From contig CAJKLD010000001.1 of assembly GCA_905200645.1 (NCBI GenBank), positions 1 through 64,000 on the forward strand: 64,000 nucleotides of DNA, in the 5' to 3' direction. The stretch's first letter is position 1, and the number at the start of each line of letters is the position of its first letter. The DNA is from an uncultured Phascolarctobacterium sp. Lineage in GTDB: Bacteria; Bacillota; Negativicutes; Acidaminococcales; Acidaminococcaceae. The translations under genes were made by a program, and so were the position numbers. The notes under the pieces are model-generated. The model had not been told where the DNA came from and made no database searches. It worked only from the letters and a program-made list of their open reading frames with translations. Positions 50,756-58,671 of the stretch are shown here, piece after piece.

Positions 50756-51245
50756 AGCAGTTTTTTTCGACCGAGACGGCGTGCTTAACGTAGATGTAGA
50801 TTATTTGTATAAAATTTCTGATTTGCGTTGGATTGAGGGCGCGCGGGAGGCTGTCGCTTACTTAAACAAGCTGGGTTATAAAATTTTTGTAGTTACTAAT
50901 CAAAGCGGTATTGCCCGCGGTTATTATACTGTGGCGCAAATGCAGGAGCTGCATGAGTATATGCTGCGGGAAATTGCTGCCTGCGGCGGTAAAATTGACA
51001 AGATTTACTACTGTCCGCATCATAAAGAAGGCAAGGTTGCAGAGTTTACCTGTGACTGCCAGTGCCGCAAGCCTAAACCGGGTATGATAGAGCAGGCTTT
51101 TGCCGAATATTCTTTGGATAAGGAAAACTCTTTTCTTATTGGTGATGGTGCGCGTGATGTGGAGGCAGCAGAAGCTGCCGGAATTCGCGGGTACTTATTT
51201 ACGGGCGGTAATTTGTTAGAATTTGTAAAAGGTATAATTGGTTAA
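50745..51245 (+). CDS. gmhB: D,D-heptose 1,7-bisphosphate phosphatase
   Basis: HAD phosphatase: FFDRDGVLN (nucleophile Asp), VTNQSGIARGYY, cysteine-rich zinc loop (YYCPHHKEG, CDCQCRKPKP) and IGDGARDVEAA. 166 aa from the ATG at 50745, with another ATG six bases before; the gene overlaps the end of hldD by 11 bases. A longer reading from 50664 is antisensible only as hldD overlap. It removes the 7-phosphate before HldE adenylylates. Confidence 0.9.
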   Translation: MKAKAVFFDRDGVLNVDVDYLYKISDLRWIEGAREAVAYLNKLGYKIFVVTNQSGIARGYYTVAQMQELHEYMLREIAACGGKIDKIYYCPHHKEGKVAEFTCDCQCRKPKPGMIEQAFAEYSLDKENSFLIGDGARDVEAAEAAGIRGYLFTGGNLLEFVKGIIG

Positions 51246-52294
51246 TGATGGAATATAAAAATATTTTACTTATAAAAATGAGCTCATTAGGAGATATACT
51301 GCACACGCTGCCCTTTGCGGCGGCTTTGCGTCAGCGTTTTCCGCAGGCGCGCATTACCTGGCTGGTACATCCTCAATTTGCAGGCTTTGTGCCGGATGCG
51401 CCGGTAATTGACGAAGTGCTGTATTTCGATAAAGTTAAATTTAATAAAATGACTTTGAGCGATAAAGTAAAATATTTTCGCGAAATGCGCTCTTTGCTGC
51501 ACAGCAAACATTTTGATTTGGTCATTGATATGCAGGGCTTATTTAAAAGCGCTGTGCTGGCGGCTATCAGCGGCTGCAGTAATCGTATTGGCTATGCCGA
51601 AATGCGCGAGGGCAGCGGTTTGGTCAGCAAAGCGATTATTGGCGGACACAGTAAAGAGCATGTAATTGAGCGTTATTTAGATGTAGCACGCTATTTAGGC
51701 GCAAAAATTGACAGTCTTGATGATGTACAGTTTCCTCTGCCGGATTTGAGCAAGGAAACCGCCAGTGTACAAGAAAAGCTACGTCAGCTTGGTTGGAACG
51801 GCGGCGAATATATCGTTATTGTTCCCGGTGCCCGTTGGTGGACTAAAGAATGGCCGGTAGAACACTATGTGGTTTTGATTAAAAAAATTATTGCGGAGGG
51901 AATTAGTATAGTACTGGCAGGCGGACCTGACGATAAGACTAAAGGACAGGCGATTGCCAAGCAATGTGCCGATAGCTTGGTTATTGACATGACAGGGCAG
52001 ACCTCCTTGCGGGAATTGGCTGCTTTGATTAAAGGCTGTAGCTTTTATATTAGCGCTGATACCGGACCGCTGCATTTTGCGGCGGCATTGAAGAAGCCTT
52101 TGATTGCCATGTATGGACCTACTAAAGCAGACCGTACCGGACCTTATGGCAGCAAAAATTCCACGGTGCTTTTGTCTACGGCTAAATGCGCAGGTTGTTT
52201 AAAAAAGAAATGTGATGATTGGCATTGTATGCACGATATAACGCCGGAAATGGTATATGAAATTTATCAAAAAAAGGTGAAGACTCATGGCTAA
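51245..52294 (+). CDS. waaC: LPS heptosyltransferase I-like
   Basis: GT9-family transferase: MSSLGDILHTLPFAAALRQRFP at the N terminus, and GARWWTKEWP with ADTGPLHFAAALKKPLIAMYGPT at the C terminus are the conserved segments. It adds the first ADP-heptose to the inner core, in the cytoplasm at the membrane. The ATG shares a base with the gmhB stop. Which of the pair is WaaC or WaaF is inferred from motifs. Confidence 0.87.
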   Translation: MMEYKNILLIKMSSLGDILHTLPFAAALRQRFPQARITWLVHPQFAGFVPDAPVIDEVLYFDKVKFNKMTLSDKVKYFREMRSLLHSKHFDLVIDMQGLFKSAVLAAISGCSNRIGYAEMREGSGLVSKAIIGGHSKEHVIERYLDVARYLGAKIDSLDDVQFPLPDLSKETASVQEKLRQLGWNGGEYIVIVPGARWWTKEWPVEHYVVLIKKIIAEGISIVLAGGPDDKTKGQAIAKQCADSLVIDMTGQTSLRELAALIKGCSFYISADTGPLHFAAALKKPLIAMYGPTKADRTGPYGSKNSTVLLSTAKCAGCLKKKCDDWHCMHDITPEMVYEIYQKKVKTHG

Positions 52295-53342
52295 AGTAGT
52301 TGAATTGAACGGGAAAAAAATATTAGTAACTTTCTTAATGCACTTAGGCGATTTGACGTTGACAACTCCCTTTATTCACGCTTTGCGCAAGGCCGCCCCT
52401 AGTGCCCATATTACCTTTTTGGCAGATGAAAAGTTAAAGGATGTAGTACTGCATAATCCTTATTTAGACGAGGTAATTACCATTGATAAAAAAGGACGGG
52501 ATAACAGCCTTTTGGCATTGCTGGCCTGTGCCCGACGTTTAAGTAAAATGGATTTTGATGTGGTAATAAATCTGCATCCTAACGAACGCTGCTCGTTTAT
52601 TTGCGCTATGACTAAAACGAAGCTGCGCTGCGGTACTACCCACACTTTGTTTAAACCTGCATGGGATGTGTTTACGCCGCTGAATCGTAAAATTCATGCA
52701 GCAGATATGTATTTAGATGTTTTGACGCAATTAGGTGTAGTGAAATTAGAGCATAATGGCTTGGAGATTTTTCCCAGTCAGGAGCATATGGCTCATGCGG
52801 AAGAATTTTGGCGCGATCATGGCGTTTTTGGTAGCGATAAACTGGTAGGTTTTAATATTGGCAGCGCTGTAGTGACTAAACGCTGGGCTCCGGAACGCTT
52901 TGCGCAGGTGGCAGATACTTTGGCGGCAAGGGGATACAAGCCGGTATTTTTTGGCGGTACCATGGATGAAGAAATGGTGCAGGAAGCCATAAGCTATATG
53001 AAAACTACGCCTGTGGTAGCTACCGGCAATTTTACTGTTGGCGGCTTGGCTGCGGCTATGCGCAGATGCAGCCTGATAATTACTAATGACAGCGGTCCTA
53101 TGCACGTGGCTATCAGTCAAAAGGTTCCTATTGTAGCTATGTACGGACCATCAAGCCCTAAGCTGTATGGACCTTACACTAAAGATGCGACAATTGTTAC
53201 TGCCGTACCACCTTGTCCCGGCTGCGCTGACGGTATGAAGCACAAGTGCAGTGATATGCAGTGCATGACTAGATTGACCGTGCAGCAGGTAGTGCAGGCT
53301 GCGGAAGATATGTTGAAAAAACACGGCGACGGCAATGAATAA
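52287..53342 (+). CDS. waaF: LPS heptosyltransferase II-like
   Basis: Second GT9 enzyme, overlapping the previous gene by 8 bases. MHLGDLTLTTPFIHALRKAAP, NIGSAVVTKRWAPERFAQVAD and NDSGPMHVAISQKVPIVAMYGPS are family segments. A CPGC...C...C group near the C terminus (CPGCADGMKHKCSDMQC) may bind metal; a similar CAGC...C...C group occurs in the preceding enzyme. It adds the second heptose. Confidence 0.86.
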   Translation: MAKVVELNGKKILVTFLMHLGDLTLTTPFIHALRKAAPSAHITFLADEKLKDVVLHNPYLDEVITIDKKGRDNSLLALLACARRLSKMDFDVVINLHPNERCSFICAMTKTKLRCGTTHTLFKPAWDVFTPLNRKIHAADMYLDVLTQLGVVKLEHNGLEIFPSQEHMAHAEEFWRDHGVFGSDKLVGFNIGSAVVTKRWAPERFAQVADTLAARGYKPVFFGGTMDEEMVQEAISYMKTTPVVATGNFTVGGLAAAMRRCSLIITNDSGPMHVAISQKVPIVAMYGPSSPKLYGPYTKDATIVTAVPPCPGCADGMKHKCSDMQCMTRLTVQQVVQAAEDMLKKHGDGNE

Positions 53343-54000
53343 GCCGTTGGCAATTAACGGTGAGCTGTTGCTCTTGTGCGAGCGTTTGGAAATAGCAAGA
53401 TTTCTGCATTTTTATGTGCAGTATTTATTTCGTCAGGGAGTAATACTGCCAGCCTTACAGATAATAAATTTTCATGAATTAGCAAAACTTCCTGCTTTAG
53501 CAGAAAAGCTGCCTTATTGTGATGGCAGCGAACAGGTACGCAGAGTGATTATTTTTGCAGATGCGACAGCGGATTTGGAGCAGCGCAGTAATATAATTAC
53601 ATCTGTGTGCGGGAAAGATTATTTTTTGCAAAGAGGATTTTACGCGTATTTTTTCTTTCCCGGACGGCGCCCGGGCAAACGTTGGCGGCATGGTTATTTT
53701 GAGGATATGCTCATGGAAGCAATAAAACCGGAAACTGCTTCTAACGGAGAATTTCTTAATCTTATCAATACGGCAAGAGAGTATTTGCTAAGCGTTAATA
53801 TCTGCCGGCGACAGGGGAAATCTTTTGCTAATTTTAATAGGCAGCTGCTGTATACATATTTTGCCGGTACAGAAAAATATGTAGGCTGCAATTTAGCTCA
53901 AGCTGCTGCTTTAGACGCTTTTGATTTAGAGCATCAGGTCTTTGTAAGTTTGCGCAAATGTCTTACAGCGCAGGCGCAAAATAAAACTGGTAAAAGCTAA
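53335..54000 (+). CDS. Hypothetical protein, end of the heptose operon
   Basis: 221 aa, no signal peptide. Its ATG overlaps the end of waaF by 8 bases, so it belongs to the LPS operon. A stretch VRRVIIFADATADLEQRSNIITS resembles the acidic strand of TOPRIM-like or DUF3226-like proteins, and FPGRRPGKRWRHGYFEDMLMEAI follows. I cannot name the function; a link to LPS core processing is suggested only by position. Confidence 0.6.
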   Translation: MNKPLAINGELLLLCERLEIARFLHFYVQYLFRQGVILPALQIINFHELAKLPALAEKLPYCDGSEQVRRVIIFADATADLEQRSNIITSVCGKDYFLQRGFYAYFFFPGRRPGKRWRHGYFEDMLMEAIKPETASNGEFLNLINTAREYLLSVNICRRQGKSFANFNRQLLYTYFAGTEKYVGCNLAQAAALDAFDLEHQVFVSLRKCLTAQAQNKTGKS

Positions 54001-54065
54001 TGATGTTTTTCTTGCATAAACTGTTTGCTTATAGTATTCTATTAGGGTAAAAGGAGGACTGTAAG

Positions 54066-54251
54066 ATGGCTGATATTGTAGAAAGCTTGGCAGGTAACAA
54101 AATGCTCATGCTTAAGCAGGATATTGCGTTTTTGCGTCAGCGTTTGGCTGAATGTGCAGACGAAGAAGCTAAAAAGGCAATTCGCCGCGAGCTGATGGAT
54201 AAGGAAACCTATTATAATATTCTTGCAGACCGCCAGCGTATTAACCATTAA
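54066..54251 (+). CDS. Small conserved-looking cytoplasmic protein
   Basis: 61 aa, charged and helix-prone (MLKQDIAFLRQRLAECADEEAKKAIRREL), probably a coiled coil. A good AAAGGAGGA ribosome site eight bases before the ATG and its own terminator right after support a real gene. No recognised family. Confidence 0.65.
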   Translation: MADIVESLAGNKMLMLKQDIAFLRQRLAECADEEAKKAIRRELMDKETYYNILADRQRINH

Positions 54252-54275
54252 GCCGGAAATTTTACCGGCTTTTTC
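54250..54275 (+). terminator. Terminator of the small gene
   Basis: AAGCCGG/CCGGCTT stem with an AAATTTTA loop, ending in T5, overlapping the stop codon. Confidence 0.8.
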
Positions 54276-54365
54276 TTTGCTATTGCTATTGAAAACAAAC
54301 CGGTGATAATGATAAAATATCTTTGTCTATAGATTATTTTTATTCGCACATACAGGAGGATTATT

Positions 54366-55628
54366 TTGGAAAAGCTAGTTGTAAAGGGCGGTACTCGTCT
54401 AGTTGGTACGGTCAAGACCAGTGGTGCGAAAAACGCCGTATTACCGATAATTGCGGCTTCAATTTTGGGAACAACACCTAGCCATTTAGATGAAGTCCCC
54501 ATGCTGGAGGATGTTCATACTATTAGCGAAGTATTAAAATGCTTGGGGCTGACGGTCACCAATCCGGAGCCCAATGTTCTTGACATAGACAGTACACAGA
54601 TTACTGCTTGTGAAGCTCCTTACGAGCTTGTACGTACTATGCGCGCATCTTTTCTCGTAATGGGACCGCTGCTTGCCCGTGTTGGACAGGCGCGCATTTC
54701 TATGCCCGGAGGCTGTGCTATTGGCGCGCGTCCTATAGATATTCATTTAAAGGCCTTTGAAGCTTTAGGTGTAAAAATTGAACAGGGGCATGGCTATATT
54801 GAAGCCAGCGCTCCTAACGGCTTAAAGGGTGCTAATATTTATTTTGATTTTCCCAGCGTAGGCGCTACCGAAAATGTTCTGATGGCAGCTTCTTTGGCTG
54901 ATGGCATAACTGTGTTGGAAAATGCGGCAGAGGAACCTGAAATAGTTGATTTGGCTAACTATTTGAATAAAATGGGCGCTAAAATTCGCGGCGCCGGTAC
55001 CGATACTATTCGTATTGAAGGCGTTAAAGAACTGCATGGCGCCGATTATACCATTATTCCCGACCGTATTGAAGCAGGAACTTATATGATTGCTGCTGCT
55101 ATGACCGGCGGCGACGTTGTGATAGAAAATGTATTACCGGAGCACCAAAAGCCCTTGATTGCTAAGCTGCGCGAGGCCGGCGCTTTGGTAGAAGAAGATA
55201 TTGATAAGGTGCGTGTTGTGGGCCGACTGCCCTTAAAGGCTGTGGCTATTAAAACTCTGCCATATCCGGGGTTTCCCACTGATATGCAGGCTCAGCTGAT
55301 GGCGATGATGGTTATTGCCGAAGGCCGCAGCAAGGTTACGGAAACAGTGTTTGAAAACCGTTTTATGCACGTGGTAGAGCTGAATCGTATGGGCGCCGCA
55401 ATCAGTACCGAAGGCCGCAGCGCCGTTATCGACGGTCCCAGCAAGCTGACCGGCTGCGATGTGCGCGCCACCGATTTGCGTGCCGGAGCAGCGATGATTT
55501 TGGCCGGTTTAGTGGCTGAGGGTGTAACTCGTATCGGGGATATTTATCATATTGACCGTGGTTACGAAAACATTGTAGATAAGTTAAAAAATCTGGGCGC
55601 TGATATTGAGCGGATAAATATTGATTAA
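54366..55628 (+). CDS. murA: UDP-N-acetylglucosamine 1-carboxyvinyltransferase
   Basis: First committed step of peptidoglycan precursor synthesis, adding enolpyruvate to UDP-GlcNAc in the cytoplasm. The catalytic cysteine, target of fosfomycin, is C117 in MPGGCAIGARP; SGAKNAVLPIIAAS and LEDVHTI are N-terminal family motifs. It starts with TTG behind AGGAGGA. 420 aa. The gene precedes mreB by 30 bases. Confidence 0.96.
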   Translation: MEKLVVKGGTRLVGTVKTSGAKNAVLPIIAASILGTTPSHLDEVPMLEDVHTISEVLKCLGLTVTNPEPNVLDIDSTQITACEAPYELVRTMRASFLVMGPLLARVGQARISMPGGCAIGARPIDIHLKAFEALGVKIEQGHGYIEASAPNGLKGANIYFDFPSVGATENVLMAASLADGITVLENAAEEPEIVDLANYLNKMGAKIRGAGTDTIRIEGVKELHGADYTIIPDRIEAGTYMIAAAMTGGDVVIENVLPEHQKPLIAKLREAGALVEEDIDKVRVVGRLPLKAVAIKTLPYPGFPTDMQAQLMAMMVIAEGRSKVTETVFENRFMHVVELNRMGAAISTEGRSAVIDGPSKLTGCDVRATDLRAGAAMILAGLVAEGVTRIGDIYHIDRGYENIVDKLKNLGADIERINID

Positions 55629-55658
55629 ACTGTCAATGTAAGAACAGGAGTTAAGAAA

Positions 55659-56684
55659 ATGTTTAAGAGTATGGATATAGGTATTGATCTTGGTACAGCT
55701 AATATCCTTGTCTTTGTTAAAGGCAAGGGAGTTGTGCTGAAAGAGCCTAGCGTAGTTGCTATTGATAAGGTGCGTAATAAAGTGCTGGCGGTAGGCGATG
55801 ATGCGCGCGAGATGCTGGGGCGTTCTCCCGGAACCATTGTGGCTATTCGTCCCTTAAAAGAAGGCGTTATCGCTAACTATACGGTTACCCAAAAGCTGCT
55901 GGCCTATGTTATTGAAAAGGTGGCCGGGAAAAGCTTGTTTTTTAAGCCGCGTGTTATGACCTGTGTGCCTATCGGCATTACATCCGTAGAAAAACGTGCC
56001 GTTATGGAAGCTACTACTCAAGGCGGCGCTTCTAAAACCTATTTAATTGAAGAACCTTTAGCAGCTGCACTGGGCGCAGGCATAGATATTTCTGTGCCTC
56101 GCGGTAATATGGTAGTTGATATTGGCGGCGGAACTACGGACATTGCCGTGCTTAGCTTGGGCGGTATTGTTGTAGATTCTTCCATTCGCATTGGCGGCGA
56201 CCATTTTGATGAAGCTATTGTGCGCCATGTAAAAAAAGTACATAATGTGCTTATTGGTGAGCGTACTGCTGAAGAAATTAAAATGAAGGTTGCTACGGTT
56301 TCTAAAAATGGCCGCAGTGAATCCATTAGTGTGCGCGGACGCGATATGGTAACCGGTCTTCCCACTACCTTCTCTGTTAATAGCGAAGAATGCCGTGAAG
56401 CTTTAGCCGATTCCATTGCTTCTTTGATTGCTACTGTGCGCAGTGTGTTGGAAAAATGTCCGCCGGAGTTGGCAGCCGATATAGTAGATAACGGTATTTA
56501 CATGACTGGCGGCGGCGCGCTTTTAGACGGCCTGGCTGAGGTTATGGAAAAAGAAACAGGCATTACTACGCGTATCGCGGATGATCCGCTGGAATGTGTA
56601 GCGCTTGGTACCGGTAAGGCTTTGGAAAATCTTGACAAGCTGCATCCGGGAACCGTATATACTGTTTCTAATTTGGATATTTAA
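55659..56684 (+). CDS. mreB: Rod shape-determining protein MreB
   Basis: Actin-like filament protein under the inner membrane guiding cell-wall growth. IDLGTANILVFVKGKGVVL (phosphate 1), DIGGGTTDIAVLSLGG (phosphate 2), and GGGALLDGLAEVMEKE (adenosine site) are intact. 341 aa. It follows murA in one unit, and is followed by a terminator. Mbl/MreBH paralogues cannot be excluded. Confidence 0.95.
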   Translation: MFKSMDIGIDLGTANILVFVKGKGVVLKEPSVVAIDKVRNKVLAVGDDAREMLGRSPGTIVAIRPLKEGVIANYTVTQKLLAYVIEKVAGKSLFFKPRVMTCVPIGITSVEKRAVMEATTQGGASKTYLIEEPLAAALGAGIDISVPRGNMVVDIGGGTTDIAVLSLGGIVVDSSIRIGGDHFDEAIVRHVKKVHNVLIGERTAEEIKMKVATVSKNGRSESISVRGRDMVTGLPTTFSVNSEECREALADSIASLIATVRSVLEKCPPELAADIVDNGIYMTGGGALLDGLAEVMEKETGITTRIADDPLECVALGTGKALENLDKLHPGTVYTVSNLDI

Positions 56685-56692
56685 TGAAAAAT

Positions 56693-56732
56693 TGACTGGC
56701 TATAAGGCAATTATGTCTTATGCCAGTCTTTT
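56693..56732 (+). terminator. Terminator of murA-mreB
   Basis: GACTGGC pairs with GCCAGTC, extended by ATAAG/CTTAT, ending TTTTCT. Confidence 0.7.
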
Positions 56733-56796
56733 CTGATATTACAGCACAGTATAAGCTGTGTATTTTTGCTGATGATAGATAAGGTATTGTATTTCT

Positions 56797-58179
56797 ATGA
56801 AGTCTAATTTAAGAATAATGTTGTTTATAGTGATGCTATTGGTTTCGTGTGTGGCCAGCGCTGCTCCAATAGAAAATCTGCGTACCAGCGTCAGTCAGGC
56901 ACGTTTGCGGGTTGTGCTGGACAGTAAGGAAGCAATCCAGTATAAAGTTGATAAAAATGAGAAACGTTTGGAAATAATGCTGCCTAACAGCACTGCTTCA
57001 AATCAGCGCGCTAAGCTTAAGGATGCCGCTGTTAAAAGCGTGCAGCTTGTACCAAATGGCTCCAAGAGTTCTAAGCTGATAGTTGAACTGAACAAAGACT
57101 GTCAGTACAAGGTTTACCAGTTGCAGAATCCGCATCGCTTAGTAGTAGATTTATTCCGCATCAATATTGTTAAGCAGAATAAGCAGTTGGCCAAGGGCGT
57201 AACCTATACTTATTTGCAGGACGAAATGAACGGCAGACAGATTCAGGCTTATTTAGTTACCGTTGCGCCTAATGCCGGCTATCGCTTGCTGCCGTTTTCT
57301 GCGGCAGGCAAATATAATGGCCGCGGACGAATTTCTCAAGCAGCTGTTCAGCAAAATATGTTGGCGGCAATAAATGCTTCCTATTTTGATACTGATGGTT
57401 GGGTTATTGGCAGTATTAAAAATCAAGGGCAGATGATGGCAGCCGACAGCTTGCCGCGCAGCGGCTATGTGCTGTGCAACGGCGAGCCGGAGATAGTTAA
57501 GGATATTGGCTATTACGGTACGGTAAATTTGCCTGATGGCAGGCAGTTACACATTAAGGGCATGAACAGAATGCGTATTGCTGATGATTTGGTGTTGTAT
57601 AACAGCTTTTATGCGCCGTCGACGAAAAGCAATCAGTGGGGACGCGAAATAAAGATTATCAATAATCGCGTGACGGATATTTCTACGGCAGGAAATATGC
57701 AGATTACTCCCGGCAGTATTATTATCAGCGGTCATGGCAGTAATGCAGCAGCTTTAGCAAGTCTAAAAATTGGCGATAAGGTAATTGTCAGTGAAACCTT
57801 GGGCAGCATTGAAGCGGATAGGGCAGAGACTGTGGTCAGCGGCGGGCCTTTATTAGTAGAAAATGGCAGCGCCAGAGTACGCAGCAGTGAAGAAAAAATG
57901 GCAGCAGATATTGCCAAAGGTCGTGCTCCGCGAACTGCTTTGGGCATCAAAAAGGATGGCAGCCTGCTTTTATTAATTGTTGATGGCCGTAACAATAATT
58001 CAGCCGGTTTGACTTTGAGTGAGCTGGCTACTTACATGTTGCGTTTAGGAGCTAAGGATGCCGTAAATTTTGACGGCGGCGGCAGCAGCGTAATGGCTGT
58101 AAACGGACGCATTGTCAATAAACCGTCCGACGGCAAAGAACGTGCCGTAAGCATTGGCTTGGGACTTTTCAAAGAATAA
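56797..58179 (+). CDS. Exported phosphodiester glycosidase with AMIN domain
   Basis: 460 aa with a signal peptide (about 1-22, ASAAP). An AMIN domain at about 25-125 (LRVVLDSKEAIQYK, NPHRLVVDLF) binds the envelope. The C-terminal NAGPA/DUF2233 domain has INASYFDTDGWVIGS, VSGGPLLVENG, RTALGIKKDGSLLLLIVDGR and VNFDGGGSSVMA, the expected active-site sequence. These enzymes cleave GlcNAc from phosphodiesters in cell-wall or exopolysaccharide metabolism. No strong promoter is seen upstream. Confidence 0.85.
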   Translation: MKSNLRIMLFIVMLLVSCVASAAPIENLRTSVSQARLRVVLDSKEAIQYKVDKNEKRLEIMLPNSTASNQRAKLKDAAVKSVQLVPNGSKSSKLIVELNKDCQYKVYQLQNPHRLVVDLFRINIVKQNKQLAKGVTYTYLQDEMNGRQIQAYLVTVAPNAGYRLLPFSAAGKYNGRGRISQAAVQQNMLAAINASYFDTDGWVIGSIKNQGQMMAADSLPRSGYVLCNGEPEIVKDIGYYGTVNLPDGRQLHIKGMNRMRIADDLVLYNSFYAPSTKSNQWGREIKIINNRVTDISTAGNMQITPGSIIISGHGSNAAALASLKIGDKVIVSETLGSIEADRAETVVSGGPLLVENGSARVRSSEEKMAADIAKGRAPRTALGIKKDGSLLLLIVDGRNNNSAGLTLSELATYMLRLGAKDAVNFDGGGSSVMAVNGRIVNKPSDGKERAVSIGLGLFKE

Positions 58180-58244
58180 ACTATCAAGTATATCTATATA
58201 GCTTTAGTGTATAAATTGTTAGCGCATTGCTCACAATTGACAGC

Positions 58245-58273
58245 TTGTCAAAAAATATTTAAGGCTGTATAAT
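58245..58273 (+). promoter_or_regulatory. Promoter of the mini lipoyl-domain gene
   Basis: TTGTCA (58245-58250), 17 bp, then TATAAT (58268-58273). The operator at 58286-58299 covers the start site, so a repressor would block it. Confidence 0.75.
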
Positions 58274-58285
58274 ACAATTAACTGT

Positions 58286-58299
58286 TGACTGATTAGTCA
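58286..58299. promoter_or_regulatory. 14-bp operator, copy 1
   Basis: TGACTGATTAGTCA, a near-palindrome, 12 bases after the -10 box. The same 14 bases recur at 63313-63326 in the tolC-like promoter. This is the pattern of a TetR/AcrR-type repressor site; no such regulator is encoded in the window. Confidence 0.7.
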
Positions 58300-58321
58300 T
58301 AATGAAAAGGAGGGCAGTTCC

Positions 58322-58624
58322 GTGAAAAAAAGAGTTTTGCTTATCGCTTTAGCGGTTTTGGTAGGTATGTTCAGTCTGTATACTGTGGGCTGCGCCGCCG
58401 TGACGGAGCAGCGTGCTGTAATCAGCGGTGAAGTTGTCGCTGAGGGTTTAGTGCAGACAGGTGCTTTAGTACAGCAGGGAGATATTTTAGTCAAGGTTAA
58501 ATCTTTAGCGGGAGGCAGTATTGCTGCTGCCAGAGCGACAACTGCCGGGAAAGTAAGTCAGGTTTTAGTTGTCCCGGGACAGCGTATCGCCGCCGAGCAA
58601 ATAGTAGCTAAAATCAGCGAATAA
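58322..58624 (+). CDS. Exported biotinyl/lipoyl-like mini protein
   Basis: 100 aa. An N-terminal export signal ends near TVGCA, a possible lipobox. The rest looks like a single biotinyl-lipoyl barrel of the HlyD/RND-adaptor type: VISGEVVAEGLVQTGALVQQGDILVKV pairs with TAGKVSQVLVVPGQRIAAEQIVAKI, two half-barrel repeats. It lacks the helical hairpin and the rest of a membrane fusion protein. It starts with GTG behind AAGGAGGG. The shared operator with the tolC-like gene suggests an efflux-related job. Confidence 0.72.
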   Translation: MKKRVLLIALAVLVGMFSLYTVGCAAVTEQRAVISGEVVAEGLVQTGALVQQGDILVKVKSLAGGSIAAARATTAGKVSQVLVVPGQRIAAEQIVAKISE

Positions 58625-58628
58625 TTTA

Positions 58629-58654
58629 ACCGGCGAGCTGTTTCGCCGGTTTTT
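58629..58654 (+). terminator. Terminator of the mini lipoyl-domain gene
   Basis: ACCGGCGA pairs with TCGCCGGT with a short loop, then T5. Confidence 0.8.
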
Positions 58655-58671
58655 GAATACTAGGAGAAATT

